Assembly: GCA_023393095.1 (NCBI GenBank)
Contig: JAEWMT010000015.1
Location: 1-37,036, forward strand
DNA from: Bacillota bacterium
GTDB taxonomy: Bacteria > Bacillota > Clostridia > Lachnospirales > Lachnospiraceae
Direction: 5' to 3'
DNA length: 37,036 nt
Shown here: one piece after another, positions 16,417-23,468 of the stretch
How positions within the stretch are numbered: position 1 is the first letter of the stretch
Layout: every line of letters begins with the position of its first letter
Translations under genes and position numbers: made by a program
Notes under the pieces: model-generated
What the model saw: only the letters and a program-made list of their open reading frames with translations
What the model was told of the DNA's origin: nothing
The model's database searches: none

Positions 16417-17715
16417 ATGGCTATAAACGACTACAACAATGAAGAAATATATTTTAAGGATAAATGTCTCAGAATTTATGAAGCACTCGTTTCCGGAAAA
16501 GGGGTCAATCATATTATTGATGTCGCTTCCGACGTAATTAATAACCCCATTTCTCTATCGGATTCCTCCTTTAGGAACTTGGCCTATTCTAAAGTAGCTG
16601 TGAATGATCCTATTTGGAATGAAATAGTATCCTTCGGATATGTATCCTTTGAGGTGGTAAAAGAGTTTAACAGAGAAAAGGTTATTGAAAAGATTGCTTA
16701 TAACAATACACCCATTATTGTTAATACAGGTATTGGTAAGCATATGAGTCGTATACTGGGAAAAGTAATGGTTTCTGGTAAAATAGTTGCATATATCGGT
16801 ATATTCGAAGTGAATCACAAACTTGATGAAGAGGATGTAAAACTTGCTCAGATTTTATGTTCTGTATTATCCCTAGAATTAGCAAAGGACCCAGTTATTT
16901 CGAGTCTAACAGGGTCTTTGTATGAGAATTTATTAATAGAACTTATTAATGGACTAGACATAAATAATGTGATCCTAAAGGAAAGATTAAAGTCCTCTCT
17001 TTGGATTCCTAGAAAGAATTTCTATGTTATTTATATTCCTATAGAAAAGAAATCTGATACCCGTTTAAAAGTGGACTATCTGCGTCGAAATTTAGAAGGA
17101 TTATTTTCCTACTTTAAGACGATTTATCTTAACGATGCCATAATATTATTAATGAACTATGATGACAAAAAGGAGTTAACCTCTATCTGGGATAATATAT
17201 CTCCCCTTCTATCGGATAATCAGTTAAATGCAGGAGTAAGCTTTGAATTTAAAAGTCTTGAAAAGTTAAGGACATATTATCAGCAAGCAAGGACAGCATA
17301 TTATATTGGAAATGCTGTTGATTCCGGTTCCTTAATTCATTATTATGACGATTACTACCATATATATCTGCTAAATAAGCTGAGCGCTAATACTTCTTTA
17401 TATGATTACTGCCATAAAGGTATACTGAAATTATTAGAACATGATAAAGAAAACTCCACAGAATACTTTTCTACTTTTAATGAATTCATTAATAACTCTT
17501 TTAGTATCACTAAAGCGGCAAAAAAACTTTATATTCATAAAAATACAATGCTCCATAGGCTAGAGCGAATTAAAGAAATTTCAGAAATGAATATTCTAGA
17601 GGAAGAAGATATGTTTATGATTTGTCTAACCTATAAAATCGTTGACTTTTTAAAGCTATATGATAAAGTAGGTAACTTAATAGAACTTCTCCCTGAAAAT
17701 ATAGTGCATTCTTAA
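16417..17715 (+). CDS. PucR/CdaR-type transcriptional regulator
   Basis: A 432-residue regulator ending in the PucR-type helix-turn-helix (FSITKAAKKLYIHKNTMLHRLERIKEISEMN, about 375-405). The middle region (about 165-330) resembles the GGDEF-like fold of CdaR/PucR proteins. The N-terminal part (about 40-155) may be a sensory domain, including a GKVMVSGKIVAYIGIFE strand pair. Members usually activate catabolic genes in response to the substrate. Start taken at the ATG with AAAGAGAG upstream; a TTG 10 codons earlier is the alternative. It is divergent from the enoate-reductase-like gene and convergent with the glycyl radical activase gene, so it probably controls the flavoenzyme and perhaps the whole locus. 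Confidence 0.85.
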   Translation: MAINDYNNEEIYFKDKCLRIYEALVSGKGVNHIIDVASDVINNPISLSDSSFRNLAYSKVAVNDPIWNEIVSFGYVSFEVVKEFNREKVIEKIAYNNTPIIVNTGIGKHMSRILGKVMVSGKIVAYIGIFEVNHKLDEEDVKLAQILCSVLSLELAKDPVISSLTGSLYENLLIELINGLDINNVILKERLKSSLWIPRKNFYVIYIPIEKKSDTRLKVDYLRRNLEGLFSYFKTIYLNDAIILLMNYDDKKELTSIWDNISPLLSDNQLNAGVSFEFKSLEKLRTYYQQARTAYYIGNAVDSGSLIHYYDDYYHIYLLNKLSANTSLYDYCHKGILKLLEHDKENSTEYFSTFNEFINNSFSITKAAKKLYIHKNTMLHRLERIKEISEMNILEEEDMFMICLTYKIVDFLKLYDKVGNLIELLPENIVHS

Positions 17716-17762
17716 TATTAGTGCATAAATGAATTAACTGCATTTGTATTAAATAAAACTAT

Positions 17763-17787
17763 CAAGGGACTATCCTTGGGTTTTTAT
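17763..17787 (+). terminator. Terminator of the PucR gene
   Basis: CAAGG (17763-17767), short loop, CCTTG (17774-17778), then GGTTTTTATT. The stem is small but the U-run is good, about 50 nt after the stop codon. Confidence 0.6.
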
Positions 17788-17831
17788 TGGGACAAAAGAA
17801 TAACAGTCTCCATACGCCTTGAACCGACAAC

Positions 17832-17880
17832 AAAGATACCATCTGAACCTAGTGGAAACTTGGCGGAAAGGTATCTTTTT
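17832..17880. terminator. Hairpin between convergent PucR and activase genes
   Basis: AAAGATACC (17832-17840) pairs with GGTATCTTT (17870-17878), followed on the plus strand by TTTTTG; an inner CCTAG/CTTGG stem adds stability. On the minus strand the arm ends in a weaker TTTG. It probably ends transcripts from both sides, being 20 nt beyond the activase stop. Confidence 0.7.
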
Positions 17881-17900
17881 GTTAATCTACTTTCTTTAAT

Positions 17901-18842
17901 TTACTTGCCTGTCAGACCGGATACAACCACCTTATCCCCAACATAGATCCGAGCTATATTAGAAAGACTATTAACTTCCTGTTGCTTCATAAGTTGTGTA
18001 TTCGCATATTTCCAGTCTAGGTTCAATTTCTTATACTTGTCGCGACATACATTATTAAAGGTGCATAATTCCCATCTGCTTATTTCATTTATCATTTCTC
18101 GTTGTATAAAATCTCCAATCTGTGAGATGTTATATTCTGTGGCGGTTGCTCCTGGAATTAACGGTGTTCTAATCCAAATTTCCGTATCTCTTTTCCTTTG
18201 TATCTGATCCACAATTATTTTCAAATTATTTAAAATTAATTTATTACTAACACCCGTAAAGCTTATATGTTCTTTTTCATCCATAAACTTTATATCAAAA
18301 AGAAAAGTGTCAACGTATGGATATACCGCCATAAATGCTTCTCTTTTTCCAAATCCAGAGGTATCAAGAGCGGTATGTATTCCTCTCATTTTAAGCTTTT
18401 TTAGAAATTCAACAAGAAACTGGTATTGGAGAATTGGCTCGCCACCCGATACTGTAACACCTCCATCAAAATCCTCGAAGAACATCTCATCTTTACAAGC
18501 TTCTTTGACCAGATCCTCTACATTCCATAATTCGCCTACTTTTACAAGTGCCTTCGAGGGACAATGCATTACACAGGTATAACAAGACTTGCACAATGAC
18601 TGATTGATTTTAATCCCCTCTTCATTGCAAATAATCGCCTTAGCAGAGCAACCTGTTTTGCATATCATACAGCCAATACATTTTGCTTTCGTCCACTGAA
18701 TCACTGGATTAGGATTAATACTTTCTGGGTTATGGCACCAGGCACAATGCAATGGGCAACCTTTAAAGAATACAGAGGTTCGCATTCCAGGACCATCATG
18801 TGTAGTCCCTCTATGAAAATCAAAGATGAGTCCTTCTGACAT
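17901..18842 (-). CDS. Glycyl radical enzyme activase (radical SAM)
   Basis: A 313-residue activating enzyme. The radical SAM cluster motif is C29-x3-C33-x2-C36 (FFKGCPLHCAWCHNPES). An inserted ferredoxin domain carries two 4Fe-4S motifs, CIGCMICKTGCSAKAI and CKSCYTCVMHCPSKAL, typical of activases for non-PFL glycyl radical enzymes; PFL activase lacks this insert. The GGEP motif (VSGGEPILQ) binds SAM. The gene starts 26 nt after the glycyl radical enzyme stop codon on the same strand, with GGGAGGTG upstream. It abstracts hydrogen from the glycine of that enzyme (family knowledge). This pairing makes the enzyme's identity as a glycyl radical protein secure. Confidence 0.95.
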   Translation of the reverse strand: MSEGLIFDFHRGTTHDGPGMRTSVFFKGCPLHCAWCHNPESINPNPVIQWTKAKCIGCMICKTGCSAKAIICNEEGIKINQSLCKSCYTCVMHCPSKALVKVGELWNVEDLVKEACKDEMFFEDFDGGVTVSGGEPILQYQFLVEFLKKLKMRGIHTALDTSGFGKREAFMAVYPYVDTFLFDIKFMDEKEHISFTGVSNKLILNNLKIIVDQIQRKRDTEIWIRTPLIPGATATEYNISQIGDFIQREMINEISRWELCTFNNVCRDKYKKLNLDWKYANTQLMKQQEVNSLSNIARIYVGDKVVVSGLTGK

Positions 18843-18868
18843 ATCTAACCTTCACCTCCCAATACTAT

Positions 18869-21139
18869 TTACACCTCACTATAATTGACACGGGATACAA
18901 ATTCTTTTTGGAATTCATGATCCATTACAACAAAGTGAGCACTATATCCTGTTACTTTTACTACAATATCTGCATATTCCGGATTTTTAGGATCATCAAC
19001 CGCTTTTGATAGTTTTTCTAAATCAATAACATTGAAATTAATCTGAACGCCTCCATTTTTCATATATACTTTTGAAAACTTTTCAATATATTTTTCTCTA
19101 TTTTCTTTTCCATCAAAAAATTTGGGCTGCAATTCAATTTGCAATGAACCACCTTGGTATTTTTCAAATGGCACTTTTAATAATGATTTTGCTGTTGCTG
19201 TTATTCCATCCGTATTACGTCCATGCATTGGATTACATCCATGGGCAATCGGCTCCTTGGCAAACCGCCCATCTGCCGTTGCACCTAACATAGGGCCTGC
19301 ATAGGTATGCCCCATATACTGGAATAAGGATGCCCTAAAATGAAATCCTTTGATATTATGCTGCTTTTCTAATGTCTCTCGAATATTTTCTGCAACCCTT
19401 ATATATATCTTATCCACTTCTTCTAAGTCATTACCGAACTTTTCCTGAGATAACATTGTCTGTCTCATAATTTCATTATTTTCCCAATTTTCCTCTATTG
19501 CCTTATTTAGTTGCTCCATTGTATATTTCTTTTCTTCAAAAATCACTTTCTTAATCGCAAAAATGGAATCAACCACATTTGGTACGCCGAGAACATTAAC
19601 CGATGTATAAGAATTATGTGCACCTCCAATGGAAGTGATATCTAAACCTTTTTCAATAGTATCCTTCATACATAAGGTAGTTACCATTTCTGGCCATACC
19701 TTATCTTGCCATGAATATACTTTGTTTTTAAATTCAGCAAGGGCTTTAGCGGTTTTCTCTACTTCTTTTGTATATATAGTCCAAAATTCCTCAAATTCTT
19801 GGCAGGCCTGTTCTTCAGAATACTTCATTGCCCTTTGAAGTGGAGCTACTAATACAAAAGAATTCAGATCATGATCACTATATTCACTTCCTACAGCACA
19901 ATACCATTGGCAACCACTGTAAGACACATTCCATGCATCCTCATAACTGTAACCACTATACAATTCAGAATCACGCATTACATCATAATTTACAAGAGTA
20001 GGCACCCCGCATCCATGCCTTGTCACTACATCACAGGCATAGATGTAATATGCTTCATCCATATCACTATGCCACATGACCCCAAGGTGGTTGTATCCTC
20101 CAATCATGTCATAAGCTTCTAGGCCAATCCAGCTTATTTCATTTGTTGCATCCTTTTTTTCCCTATCTCTCCCACCAAAGGAGAAATAGTTACCTCCATA
20201 TTTAAGATACAATTCTGCTAAAATATCTCTGGCTTCGTCCCTTGTCAGAATTCCTTTTTTCACATCATCACGATAAAAATCTATTAATAATTGATCGAGC
20301 CTTCCATAACCATTACCATGACCATTAATTCTTTCTACTACCTGGAACAATTGAATCCACTGAACTGCTTGCTCAAAGGTTTGCGGTGCACCAAGTGTCA
20401 GTTGCAACATATTATCTGCAATCTTACGATACCGTTTTTCTTGTTCTAAATCCTGCTCTATTTCGGCAAGCTCCACTGCTCGTTTTGCATGCTTTCGTGT
20501 GAATCGGATGATAGCCTCAAGTACCTTTGTCAAGGAATTTAGATATTCTACACGTGCTTCATTTCTATAACTTACCCACTTTTCTTTACTATCTATTATT
20601 TCTTCAAGTAACCCCGACCATCCCTTTTTTAATCCTATACTTAAATCGGGACAAGTATGCGCCAAACTGGTTCCACCTGCTCCTAATTGTCGAAGAGAAA
20701 ATCCCAAATCAGAGACTTCGTCTGGGTATACAAATTTTCTAGCCTCATCCAATTGCCAATGAAATTCTCCAACAATTGTCTCATGCGGATATACTTCTGC
20801 TGGGCTATGATCCAAGAAAAACGCATAATCCTCTGCCCAATTTGCTGACGTATATTCAAATCCATTGATTTTAGAAGGCATTTGGTCTGTATATGGAAAT
20901 GGCATTCCGTTATCAACGCGGCAGTTATGGTCACCAAGATTAATACGTTCATCATCTCCTAATGCCATCTCTCCCGTTGCCGGTGAAAATCCTGCACTAT
21001 GACCAGACCAATGGTATACTAAAAACTCTGGATTATCCACAAATATGTTTCGCTTGCCATTCTTGGATAAATCCGTACTTCTCTTTAATAATTTCTGGAT
21101 ACGTTCACTTTGTATAAACTTTGATTTTACTATTGTCAT
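18869..21139 (-). CDS. Glycyl radical enzyme of unassigned specificity
   Basis: A 756-residue glycyl radical enzyme. The C-terminal radical loop is VKVTGYSAHF with Gly731. The thiyl cysteine is C410 in SGCQWYC. Dehydratases and C-N lyases (glycerol, propanediol, choline, hydroxyproline) have GCVEP here, with a catalytic Glu two residues on; this protein has Gln-Trp and a second Cys at 414. It also lacks the adjacent Cys-Cys of pyruvate formate-lyase. The reaction therefore cannot be inherited from these families. Other family marks, HTCPD (161-165) and GRLDQLLIDFYRDD (279-292), are intact. GGGAGG precedes the ATG by 7 nt. The 5' region contains two nested miniature elements. The activase is downstream, an AraC regulator upstream. 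Confidence 0.92.
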   Translation of the reverse strand: MTIVKSKFIQSERIQKLLKRSTDLSKNGKRNIFVDNPEFLVYHWSGHSAGFSPATGEMALGDDERINLGDHNCRVDNGMPFPYTDQMPSKINGFEYTSANWAEDYAFFLDHSPAEVYPHETIVGEFHWQLDEARKFVYPDEVSDLGFSLRQLGAGGTSLAHTCPDLSIGLKKGWSGLLEEIIDSKEKWVSYRNEARVEYLNSLTKVLEAIIRFTRKHAKRAVELAEIEQDLEQEKRYRKIADNMLQLTLGAPQTFEQAVQWIQLFQVVERINGHGNGYGRLDQLLIDFYRDDVKKGILTRDEARDILAELYLKYGGNYFSFGGRDREKKDATNEISWIGLEAYDMIGGYNHLGVMWHSDMDEAYYIYACDVVTRHGCGVPTLVNYDVMRDSELYSGYSYEDAWNVSYSGCQWYCAVGSEYSDHDLNSFVLVAPLQRAMKYSEEQACQEFEEFWTIYTKEVEKTAKALAEFKNKVYSWQDKVWPEMVTTLCMKDTIEKGLDITSIGGAHNSYTSVNVLGVPNVVDSIFAIKKVIFEEKKYTMEQLNKAIEENWENNEIMRQTMLSQEKFGNDLEEVDKIYIRVAENIRETLEKQHNIKGFHFRASLFQYMGHTYAGPMLGATADGRFAKEPIAHGCNPMHGRNTDGITATAKSLLKVPFEKYQGGSLQIELQPKFFDGKENREKYIEKFSKVYMKNGGVQINFNVIDLEKLSKAVDDPKNPEYADIVVKVTGYSAHFVVMDHEFQKEFVSRVNYSEV

Positions 21140-21170
21140 CTTAATACCTCCCTGCCATATTGTTATTTAA

Positions 21171-21267
21171 GATTAGGGTGTCAAAAGTCAGATTAATGTA
21201 GTGAGATGAATATTTGTGCATATATATTCATTAATCTAGTTTGTATCTGACTTTTGACACCCTAATC
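21171..21267. mobile_element. Miniature inverted-repeat element, family A
   Basis: A 97-bp non-coding element. Its ends are a perfect 23-bp inverted repeat starting GATTAGGGTGTCAAAAG. It is flanked by an exact 8-bp direct repeat TTATTTAA (21163-21170 and 21268-21275), a target-site duplication. The interior continues to pair (GATTAATG/CATTAATC, ATGAATAT/ATATTCAT), so the whole element can fold into one hairpin. It has inserted into the left end of the family B element at 21272-21346 and so is the younger of the two. The 8-bp duplication fits several IS families; none is assigned. Confidence 0.9.
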
Positions 21268-21271
21268 TTAT

Positions 21272-21346
21272 TTAAGTAATTGCGAAACTATATCGTTTAG
21301 TAATAGTATACAATATCTATCATTTATGAGTTTCGCAATTACCTAA
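21272..21346. mobile_element. Miniature inverted-repeat element, family B, copy 2
   Basis: A 75-bp element with ends TTAAGTAATTGCGAAACT and its near-perfect complement AGTTTCGCAATTACCTAA (one mismatch). It shares its ends and core with the copy at 11014-11100. An 11-bp direct repeat ATATTGTTATT lies at 21347-21357 and at 21157-21167, on the far side of the family A element, so the composite B+A unit sits between one target duplication. It lies in the 5' region of the glycyl radical enzyme gene. Confidence 0.85.
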
Positions 21347-21392
21347 ATATTGTTATTGCTTTCTTTCTACTATATATTAATTTTATCACCGA

Positions 21393-21420
21393 CAAAAAAA
21401 GCCACAACTTTACGTTGTGA
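21393..21420 (-). terminator. Terminator of the AraC/cupin regulator gene
   Basis: On the minus strand CACAAC, 5-nt loop, GTTGTG, then a run of seven T after GC. The stem sits immediately after the regulator's stop codon. It isolates the regulator from the glycyl radical enzyme, which must have its own promoter downstream of this point. Confidence 0.82.
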
Positions 21421-21422
21421 CT

Positions 21423-22175
21423 TTATGGTTGCACAATATGACTTTTTCTATATTGGGCGGGTGGTAATTCCATATACTTTTTAAAAGCTCTTGAAAATGC
21501 CTTTTCATCTGTATATCCAGCTGCCATAGCGGCTTGATATACGGAGGCCCCATTCACTAGTTCTATTGCTGCTGCATTCATCTTTTTGGCAATCATATAT
21601 TGATTTGGTGGCATATTTAATATCTTCTTAAATTTCCTCGAGAAATATGACCGATCCATTCCAACATACTCAGACAGCATACTCACATTTAAATCTTTTC
21701 CAATATTCTTCTCAATATATTCAATCACCGCCTGCAGTCTATGGCTATCTATTTGGTGAAATGGCACTTCTTGATTCAACATAAACAGAAATACATCAAA
21801 AAGCTGCAGTAGCTCGTTAAAATATTCCGACTGATCCGTTAACTTCTTTATGCTTTCCAGCAACAAATACAAAATGTTCCCTTCCTTGATAGGGATATCA
21901 ATGAATTCCTTATATAATTCCGTCTTAATATCAATGTGAAACCATAAAACCTCAAACGGATTATCTTTGTTATGATACAGGGAATATGGGTAGAATAACG
22001 GAAATACATACAAATGTCCCTTCCTTAGCTGGACAACATTCCCGTTCTGCTCGAAATATGCTTCACCACCATATACATAATACATTCGATAAAAAATAGC
22101 AGTTTCATTTACCTGGCCCCAATTCTTACCACAAATCGTATATCCATTTCTTAATAATTCAAACTCATAATGCAT
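21423..22175 (-). CDS. AraC-family regulator with cupin-like sensor domain
   Basis: A 250-residue regulator. The N-terminal ~140 residues are a beta-rich AraC-type arm and ligand pocket (YYVYGGEAYFEQNGNVVQLRKGHLYVFPLF). The C-terminal ~100 residues carry two helix-turn-helix motifs (LNVSMLSEYVGMDRSYFSRKFKKILNMPPNQYM, then ASVYQAAMAAGYTDEKAFSRAFKKYMELPPAQYRK). Start chosen at the ATG with GGAGG 8 nt upstream, five codons inside the longest frame. It lies directly upstream of the glycyl radical enzyme gene on the same strand but is cut off by a terminator. It is the likely activator of that gene, in the way AraC-type proteins sense sugars and related compounds. Confidence 0.9.
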   Translation of the reverse strand: MHYEFELLRNGYTICGKNWGQVNETAIFYRMYYVYGGEAYFEQNGNVVQLRKGHLYVFPLFYPYSLYHNKDNPFEVLWFHIDIKTELYKEFIDIPIKEGNILYLLLESIKKLTDQSEYFNELLQLFDVFLFMLNQEVPFHQIDSHRLQAVIEYIEKNIGKDLNVSMLSEYVGMDRSYFSRKFKKILNMPPNQYMIAKKMNAAAIELVNGASVYQAAMAAGYTDEKAFSRAFKKYMELPPAQYRKSHIVQP

Positions 22176-22329
22176 ATTTTTATCCTCCATACCTTCACTT
22201 TTAATTTACTTTCAATATGAGGATTTGTCAAATAGCATTTATAAACTAATTATTATCCTTTTCTCAAACGTCTTGAACTGTCCATTGCAACTGTAATAAT
22301 TATTACATATTTCTGAATCACTAGATTTT

Positions 22330-23076
22330 TTAACTATTCAATGCAGCAATCTTTTCATCTGCTCCAGCCAGTTCCGTTTCTCTTAGGTAGAAATTCAGTT
22401 TCAAAGGAATCGTAGAGTTTTTCTTAAAAAATCCCTCTTCTTTCAGTTTCAGCATAGTCTGATAGCTTTGCTCAATAAACCCATCACTTAGATCTTCTAT
22501 TAAGGTCATGCACAATTCATCCAAGTCCTCATCCTCAATCTCTCCATCTTCTGAAGCTTCATGCAACTCATACAGCCACTCGTGTAGTGCATTTGAGGAA
22601 GCAAAGCTTGCATTATCAAACTCACATCCTTCTTCCGGACAAAAACGATAGTACTTTTCATCTTGATCATTCTTTATTTTACTCTTTAAGTTTTCATATA
22701 TCTCTTCTGTATTTCCATTGGACCACCAATACATGTCATAGGTATTAGGATTTATACAAAGGGAAAACTGATAGGGTTTATTCTCCGATTCGCTTTCCAC
22801 AAATTCTAGAAAAGCTTTCTTAAGATCGGCTTTTAAGTATTTTGTAAAATCTTTCAGAATCATTTCTTGTATTACTTCATATTCTTGATTTGCAACTTTT
22901 TTCATATACTTTCCGTATTTACGGGTTAGTGATCTCCTTATTTTACCATATGTATCTTCTTCCTTAACATTACATTCAGGTGATTCTTCCACTTGTCTTT
23001 TTAGTACATCAAAATCATTCTTTATTGTTGCATCTTTTGCATCTAAAAAATATGACTCCACATCTTTTTTTGACAT
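22330..23076 (-). CDS. Unknown acidic protein, DUF4303-like in its second half
   Basis: A 248-residue cytosolic, acidic protein. The N-terminal 70 residues are helical and charged. From about 70 the pattern DLKKAFLEFVESES..KPYQFSLCINPNTYDMYWWSNGN resembles DUF4303/SMI1-like immunity-type folds, but the match is from memory and weak. Residues 175-195 are very acidic (EDGEIEDEDLDE). The start follows AAGGAAGAG. It is flanked by the AraC regulator (150 nt) and by an HRDC remnant, with no toxin gene next to it. Function unknown. Confidence 0.65.
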   Translation of the reverse strand: MSKKDVESYFLDAKDATIKNDFDVLKRQVEESPECNVKEEDTYGKIRRSLTRKYGKYMKKVANQEYEVIQEMILKDFTKYLKADLKKAFLEFVESESENKPYQFSLCINPNTYDMYWWSNGNTEEIYENLKSKIKNDQDEKYYRFCPEEGCEFDNASFASSNALHEWLYELHEASEDGEIEDEDLDELCMTLIEDLSDGFIEQSYQTMLKLKEEGFFKKNSTIPLKLNFYLRETELAGADEKIAALNS

Positions 23077-23228
23077 TTTCTTTTCTCTTCCTTTCTTTTG
23101 GCCTATATTAACTGATAATAGTTCTTCTTCGTAAAAATATTCACTACTTATTTATACCATATACTGCCTGTTAGTCCAAATAATACCACCACTTTTTAAT
23201 AGTTTCAATAAACAACACAATTAAAACC

Positions 23229-23369
23229 TTAATATTTGCTCATGATTTTCAAAATATCATCACCATACTTATTGATCTTAGTTTTACCAAACCCAGCGAC
23301 CACCTGCAATTCTTCATTATTTCTCGGCATTTTTGAAATCATATCTTTTCTACAATAAAATGCACCCAT
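23229..23369 (-). pseudogene. Remnant of an HRDC-domain (RecQ-type) gene
   Basis: A 46-codon frame too short for a gene ends in DMISKMPRNNEELQVVAGFG followed by KTKINKYGDDILKIMSKY and stop. The pattern MPxNxEELxxVxGFGxxKxxKYGxxIL is the end of an HRDC domain, the nucleic-acid-binding module at the C terminus of RecQ-family helicases and some nucleases. An in-frame TGA stands just upstream of the ATG and no helicase sequence precedes it. It is read as the surviving 3' end of a deleted gene. Confidence 0.75.
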
Positions 23370-23396
23370 CCCTTTTCATTTCAGAATGAGTGCATT
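23359..23396 (-). terminator. Likely terminator of the ABC transporter operon
   Basis: AATGCAC (23359-23365) pairs with GTGCATT (23390-23396). On the minus strand the hairpin is followed by TTTATTG. It lies about 70 nt past the permease stop and overlaps the 5' end of the HRDC fragment, a sign that this fragment is not an independent gene. Confidence 0.5.
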
Positions 23397-23468
23397 CATA
23401 CATTATAGTTTCAATTCTCACTTCACCCTATTTAGTAGGACACTATAGGGTAAATCGCCGGTATATGT

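Larger units (their letters stand above)
23077..23468. other. Intergenic region with HRDC remnant and hairpin
   Basis: 392 bp. The left third (23077-23228) holds the promoter region of the preceding unknown gene and nothing coding that I recognise. The middle is a decayed HRDC coding fragment (23229-23369), and the right part carries the likely terminator of the ABC transporter operon (23359-23396). Confidence 0.55.

Noticed and set aside
18869..21139. Annotation as pyruvate formate-lyase
   Set aside because: No Cys-Cys pair at the active site, and the activase has the extra ferredoxin insert absent from PFL activase.
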